Source of the DNA: CAYJLC01 sp964370735
Lineage (GTDB): Bacteria > Bacillota > Clostridia > Oscillospirales > Butyricicoccaceae
Length of the DNA stretch: 64,000 nucleotides
Assembly: GCA_964370735.1 (NCBI GenBank)
Contig: CAYJLC010000002.1
Span: 1-64,000, forward strand
Reading direction: 5' to 3'
Position numbers and translations under genes: made by a program. Numbering within the stretch: position 1 is the stretch's first letter; every line of letters begins with the position of its first letter. The notes under the pieces are model-generated. The model did not search any database. It worked only from the letters and a program-made list of their open reading frames with translations, and had not been told where the DNA came from. Below, piece by piece: positions 60,180 to 64,000 of this stretch.

Positions 60180-61217
60180 ATGGTTAGAGAATTAATAAAA
60201 AAATTACACGAAAATCAAATTTTGTCAAAAGAAGAGTTTATTTATATTTTAGATAATATTAATGAAAAAGAGCAAGAGTTTTTGTTCGATTTAGCACTTG
60301 ATGTAAAAAAACAGCATTACTCAGATGGGATTTTCCTAAGAGGGCTGATTGAATTTTCAAATTATTGTAAAAATGATTGTCATTATTGTGGTATAAGGCT
60401 TAAAAATCGCGAAATATCGCGGTATAGGCTAACAAAAGAGCAGATTTTAGACTGTTGTAAGCAAGGTTATGAACTTGGGATGAGAACTTTTGTTTTGCAG
60501 GGTGGCGAAGATTCATATTTTGACGATAAAATGGTTGAAATAGTTCGAGAAATACGCGAAAAGTATGAAGATTGCGCTATAACACTATCTATCGGTGAGC
60601 TTTGTGATGAAAAATATCAAGCGTTGTTTAATGCTGGAGCGAATAGATTTTTACTTCGACACGAGAGTGCTACTGATGAGCATTATGCAAAGTTGCATCC
60701 TGAAAATATGACACTTTCTGAAAGGAAAAACTGCCTATTTTCGCTGAAAAATATAGGTTTTCAAACTGGTGCGGGCTTTATGGTTGGGTCACCATATCAA
60801 ACGAATGAGAATTTAGCAAATGACTTGGTTTTTTTAGCAGAACTGAAACCACACATGGTAGGGATTGGACCGTTTATTCCACATAAAAATTCAATTTTTA
60901 AAGATTTCCCTGCTGGAACTGCCGAAAAAACACTGATTATGGTCGCATTGACACGATTATTGCTACCGAAAGCCATGATTCCGTCGACAACAGCATTAGA
61001 AACCATTGAAAAAAAGGGTAGAGTTCGTGGGTATCTTGCTGGTGCAAATGTTATTATGGTAAATATTTCACCTTCGGATGTTAAGCAGAATTATATGTTG
61101 TACGACAATAAAGCGTTTGTCAATACAGAGGCTAAAAATGGTGTCCTAACTATAAAAAATGAGTTAAAAGACATAAAAATGGAACTTTTAGTGTCGATTG
61201 GAAATCCGACGGAGTAG
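60180..61217 (+). CDS. hydE: HydE, radical SAM enzyme for H-cluster maturation
   Basis: A 345-residue radical SAM protein. Motif C63-x3-C67-x2-C70 (YCKNDCHYC) and FVLQGGEDSYFDDKMVEIV, GAGFMVGSPYQTNENLANDL and HKNSIF fit HydE. It makes the azadithiolate bridge precursor from the HydG product. It follows hydF by 8 bases with an AGGTGA site. A terminator closes the operon 50 bases later. Confidence 0.95.
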   Translation: MVRELIKKLHENQILSKEEFIYILDNINEKEQEFLFDLALDVKKQHYSDGIFLRGLIEFSNYCKNDCHYCGIRLKNREISRYRLTKEQILDCCKQGYELGMRTFVLQGGEDSYFDDKMVEIVREIREKYEDCAITLSIGELCDEKYQALFNAGANRFLLRHESATDEHYAKLHPENMTLSERKNCLFSLKNIGFQTGAGFMVGSPYQTNENLANDLVFLAELKPHMVGIGPFIPHKNSIFKDFPAGTAEKTLIMVALTRLLLPKAMIPSTTALETIEKKGRVRGYLAGANVIMVNISPSDVKQNYMLYDNKAFVNTEAKNGVLTIKNELKDIKMELLVSIGNPTE

Positions 61218-61266
61218 CTTAGATTGCTTTATCATTACAGCGATGTAAAACAAAATTTGAATAAAT

Positions 61267-61302
61267 AAAGAGGGCTGTCATATTAGCGACAAGCCCTCTT
61301 TT
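61267..61302. terminator. Terminator, copy 4 of the repeated hairpin
   Basis: AAAGAGGGCT pairs with AGCCCTCTTT; inner GTC/GAC extend it. It is a diverged copy of the family at 5206, 33111 and 48665. Confidence 0.85.
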
Positions 61303-61310
61303 ATTAGATT

Positions 61311-62658
61311 TTATTCATAAAATTTAGAAACTGTGAAACCATCTTCTTCTAAATGGTCGATAACACTGTTTTCAACTGTGAAATGTGCTCCACCAGCGAT
61401 TACAAAATATGTATTTTCGCCCTCCGATGTTAAAAGTTCAGCGATTTTTTCAGCCATATTAATATCACGCACACCTACGAGCATATTAGTAAGTTCATTA
61501 TCAGTGTCAAAAGATGAAACGATGCTTTCTTCAAAGGCTTCAATGTCACCATTTTCGTAATAGTCTAACCAAATTGCAAGTGCATCGGTATCAGTTTTTT
61601 CTTGATTTATAATTGATGTCACAGTAGCCTCTAGGTTTTGCTCTTGGAACTCTTCTGAAAGGCTATCGAACAAGTTTGCTTGATATAGCGTTCCTTCAAG
61701 CTCGAAAACTGGTTTTTGTGCAAATAGATTTTTTGAAAGGAAATACATATCAATTCCAGCCGCACTACTAACCGAATTTTCTTCGTCGACAGTAGAATAC
61801 ACCGTATAAATTGCAGATAAGTTGTTTGCAACAGACCAAGGTTTCATATTATCCAAAAGTGTCATTGGAATGCCCAGAATTGTAGCTGTTTGAGAAACTT
61901 TATTGTAAAGTTCTTCGGAAATATTGTCTTTCAAGGTCTGACCGTCTTGATAATTTGCTATTTTATTAAACTCATCTAGTCCTTCGGTTGAAAAAATATT
62001 CGCTTCGACGACTAACGCATCTGACTCATAAAATGCATCTAAGAGCATCTCATTTACTGGATATAAACTCGAATCTCCGATGTGAATTGACCCTANNNNN
62101 NNNNNCTTTATTACCTTCATTTTCGACTACCCAAGCAAAGCCTTTCGAGCCTTCTTTGGTTTGTTCAAACACAGTATCGATAAATCTTGTGGCTAAAATT
62201 ACGGCTTCTTCTGTGGTAGTATTATCGTAAAGTCGCAAATCACTTCCATCGCCTAAAAGTATTCCGTTTTCAGTAAAATAAGTTAGTGAATCAAGGTCAG
62301 AAATATCTTCAAATTCTTCGACTGTTTGGTATAAAGAACTTACAATTTCACCTCGAGTTAATCCAAGATTTACTTCTGTTTCAGCGAAATTTTCTTTTTG
62401 AACTAAATCTAAAGCATCAAATTTTGCATTAATATTTTTTAGAAGTTCAGATAATCTTTCTGTTGTTATATCGGTCGTAAAATCACTATAATACCAGTCT
62501 TGTGGGAAAATACCATAGTTTTCAGCCTCTACAAGTTCGGTTACTGCCCAACTGCTGAATTGAACTTGTGGAGTTTGTAGTTCGGAAGCACTTGCATTTG
62601 TTAGGCCTCCTAGTGCAAATGACGTTGCGAGAATTGATGCTAAAATCTTTCTTTTCAT
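61311..62658 (-). CDS. Secreted SLH-domain TraB/GumN-family protein, spanning an N gap
   Basis: Two frames flank ten N at 62096-62105. Upstream, from ATG 62658: a signal peptide (to ASASEL), then SLH-like segments (WAVTELVEAENYGIFP, LTRGEIVSSLYQ, TTEEAVILATRFI) and FAWVVENEGNK. Downstream: GSIHIGDSSLYP, a TraB/GumN family opening, and GGAHFTVEN near the end. The family text between is usually short (vYLl), so this is one gene of about 448 residues. The two sides differ in frame by one base; a true gap of nine bases, or another multiple of three, restores it. TraB proteins are proposed peptidases or metal enzymes; role unproven. Confidence 0.82.
62096..62105. other. Assembly gap of 10 N
   Basis: Ten N in the middle of the TraB-like gene. 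The count is probably a placeholder; nine bases would keep the reading frame and encode four codons with the flanking bases. Confidence 0.9.
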
Positions 62659-62683
62659 TTTAATCTCCTTTAATTTATGTAAT

Positions 62684-63397
62684 TTATTTTGCTTTATAAC
62701 TATTGATTGAATAAATAATATGGTCTATTATAGCGAATCCAAATAAACCCAAATAAAAGTCTTTGTCCATACCAAATACTATGCCAAGCACAAAGAAAGA
62801 ACCATAAATAAGCGGTTTTACTGACAAAGTTTTTAGTGCGGCACTACCAGCCTTTTTTAGTTCGCCTTCGTCTAGAGTTTTTAAATAACGTTGATTAAAA
62901 TCAATTTTTTCTACTTCATCATTTTTTTCTGGCTGTACAGATTTGATGATGTTTATATAGTATGTTTCAGATATAGAACCTAGTATAAGAGGTATTAAAA
63001 AAGTAGAAATGAAAATTAAAGTATCAGATAGGTTAGTTATCAATTGATTTTGAAATGTATTAAAGTTATATCCGACTACACAAAGTAAAACCATTAAGCT
63101 AAAAGTCGAAAGGCATAGCATTAAACTTAGTTTTTTTTCGTGTCGAGCATAAACGCTATCTTCCTCATTACTAAAATTTTCAGCCTTTATTTTGCGTTTA
63201 ATACAAATGCCATAACTAAGAATGACGATTAATAATATTGTAATCAGTGCGAGTATGATGAAGGAAACTAATTCTGTATCAAAGGTAAAGAAACTTGAAA
63301 AACCGTTTAAATATTGCGACAGTATATCCCAAAAAAATCCAAAGAGTATACCAAATATACCTACTTTTAAAAACCCTTTTGCTTGTTTTTTGTTCAT
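62684..63397 (-). CDS. DUF3169-like membrane protein
   Basis: A 237-residue protein with about six hydrophobic segments and a central charged loop (EKNDEVEKIDFNQRYLKTLDEGE). I recognise the pattern of DUF3169 proteins, which are normally paired with a small XRE regulator as here. Function unknown. The ATG directly follows the stop of the regulator (TAGATG), so they are translationally coupled. Confidence 0.75.
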   Translation of the reverse strand: MNKKQAKGFLKVGIFGILFGFFWDILSQYLNGFSSFFTFDTELVSFIILALITILLIVILSYGICIKRKIKAENFSNEEDSVYARHEKKLSLMLCLSTFSLMVLLCVVGYNFNTFQNQLITNLSDTLIFISTFLIPLILGSISETYYINIIKSVQPEKNDEVEKIDFNQRYLKTLDEGELKKAGSAALKTLSVKPLIYGSFFVLGIVFGMDKDFYLGLFGFAIIDHIIYSINSYKAK

Positions 63398-63604
63398 CTA
63401 ATTTTCCTCCTTGTAAGAAAACAATTCTTCGACAGAAATATCAAAAATGTGTGACATTTTTAAAACTAACACAATTGAAGGATGATAGTCGCCACGCTCA
63501 ATTGAGCTGATTGTCTGTCGAGAAACACCGATTAACTTTCCAAGTTCAGTCTGCGAAATATTAAATCGCTCACGATAAATTTTTACATTATTATAAAGTG
63601 GCAT
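63398..63604 (-). CDS. XRE-family small regulator
   Basis: A 68-residue Cro/CI-type repressor, one helix-turn-helix (KIYRERFNISQTELGKLIGV and SRQTISSIERG), then DISVEELFSYKEEN. ATG 63604 follows GGAGG; the longer frame runs into the operators. Two inverted-repeat operators overlap its promoter, so it should repress itself and the DUF3169 gene. Confidence 0.88.
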   Translation of the reverse strand: MPLYNNVKIYRERFNISQTELGKLIGVSRQTISSIERGDYHPSIVLVLKMSHIFDISVEELFSYKEEN

Positions 63605-63620
63605 GTCAATCCTCCTTGTC

Positions 63621-63640
63621 TTGACAACTATTCTTGTCAT
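63621..63640. promoter_or_regulatory. Operator 1 of the XRE regulator
   Basis: TTGACAA-N6-TTGTCAT, an inverted repeat between the -10 box and the start codon. Confidence 0.7.
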
Positions 63641-63652
63641 TGTTATATCCAT

Positions 63653-63681
63653 ATTATACCATTGACAACTTTACTTGTCAA
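63653..63681 (-). promoter_or_regulatory. Promoter of XRE-DUF3169 with overlapping operator 2
   Basis: On the minus strand TTGACA (63681-63676), 17 bases, TATAAT (63658-63653). The inverted repeat TTGACAA-N6-TTGTCAA (63662-63681) covers the -35 box and half the spacer; its centre is 41 bases from operator 1. Confidence 0.8.
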
Positions 63682-63698
63682 GTACTTTTAAATTTTTG

Positions 63699-63727
63699 TT
63701 GATTTTTTATTAAAATTTTTATATAAT
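63699..63727 (+). promoter_or_regulatory. Promoter of the DUF3810-like gene
   Basis: TTGATT (63699-63704), 17 bases, TATAAT (63722-63727). Confidence 0.7.
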
Positions 63728-63752
63728 AAGAGATATAGATTAGGGGGTAGGT

Positions 63753-64000
63753 ATGAAGTTAAAACGATTATTTTTGTTGATTTTAATACCGATAGGCTAT
63801 TTGCTTACATTTATTGCAAGTTTAGACAAGGAAGCAACAGAAAAGTTTTTCTCGCTTAGCATTTATAAGGTATTATCAGAGTTTCAGAGTGCAATTTTTG
63901 GAATATTTCCTTTTTCTGTAACTGAGTTTATTTATATATTCGGCATACTTTCGCTTATTATAACTTTAGTGATTAGTGTCAGAAAATCGATTAAAAATAA
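63753..64000 (+). CDS. DUF3810-like membrane protein, cut by the window end
   Basis: ATG 63753 behind AGGGGGTAGGT opens a frame that runs off the window after 82 codons. The visible part has a first helix (LFLLILIPIGYLLTFI), the motif SIYKVLSEFQSAIFGIFPFSVTEF typical of DUF3810 N-termini, and a second helix. DUF3810 proteins are polytopic and often contain an HExxH zinc site further on, which cannot be checked here. Confidence 0.75.
   Translation, partial: MKLKRLFLLILIPIGYLLTFIASLDKEATEKFFSLSIYKVLSEFQSAIFGIFPFSVTEFIYIFGILSLIITLVISVRKSIKN

Overview
The window is AT-rich DNA from a monoderm, strictly anaerobic Firmicute, most likely a clostridium of the Lachnospirales type. Evidence: consensus TTGACA/TATAAT promoters with 17-base spacers, strong GGAGG ribosome sites, TTG/GTG starts, lipoproteins with Thr-rich linkers, SLH domains, an LPXTG wall protein, and the maturation genes HydE, HydF and HydG of an [FeFe] hydrogenase. 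A run of 10 N marks a scaffold join, so this is a draft or metagenome assembly. No rRNA, tRNA, CRISPR array, insertion sequence or intact prophage was recognised.

Layout. 0-5 kb: a membrane GGDEF/EAL protein, then a cystine importer and cysteine desulfidase behind a Cys-containing leader peptide and terminator. 5-14.6 kb: a catabolic locus with a sugar isomerase/epimerase-like protein, two sulfatases, an NTF2-like protein and a tripartite TctCBA-type transporter, opposite a LacI regulator with a perfect 18-bp operator candidate. 14.7-19.5 kb: a DtxR-like regulator and a siderophore-type ABC importer whose second permease and adjoining ABC exporter pair are broken by internal deletions. 19.7-25.8 kb: a mannitol-like PTS locus matching the E. 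coli cmtA-cmtB-yggC-yggP set, with an MtlR-type activator. 25.9-33.1 kb: DUF898, an HD-GYP protein, an ABC-F ribosome protection gene behind an attenuator, a Cache-GGDEF-EAL protein, and an SLH-cyclophilin fusion. 33.2-39.6 kb: a 2109-residue LPXTG adhesin. 39.8-48.1 kb: metals and redox, with a P-type ATPase flanked by a Cys-rich protein and a 26-residue microprotein, a flavodoxin/DUF3793/DUF2325 operon with paired inverted-repeat operators, a UroD-family protein, and a CsoR-controlled P-type ATPase. 48.2-55 kb: DUF2752, a type IV pilus-like operon with PilT and PilC, and a divergent SARP/BTAD regulator. 55-57 kb: a degraded foreign-looking frame and a VWA lipoprotein. 57-61.2 kb: TM1266-hydG-hydF-hydE behind a structured leader. 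61.3-64 kb: an SLH-TraB protein across the N gap, a DUF3169/XRE pair and a partial DUF3810 gene.

The most promising undescribed elements are: the hyd leader RNA, with mutually exclusive pairings that look like a transcription attenuator or riboswitch; a heptamer direct repeat with 11-bp periodicity at the adhesin promoter, the geometry of SARP sites, with a SARP gene in the same window; the sulfatase/Tct/LacI locus; and the 26-residue gene overlapping the metal ATPase. All functional statements come from reading the sequence by eye and from remembered family features; no database search was run.
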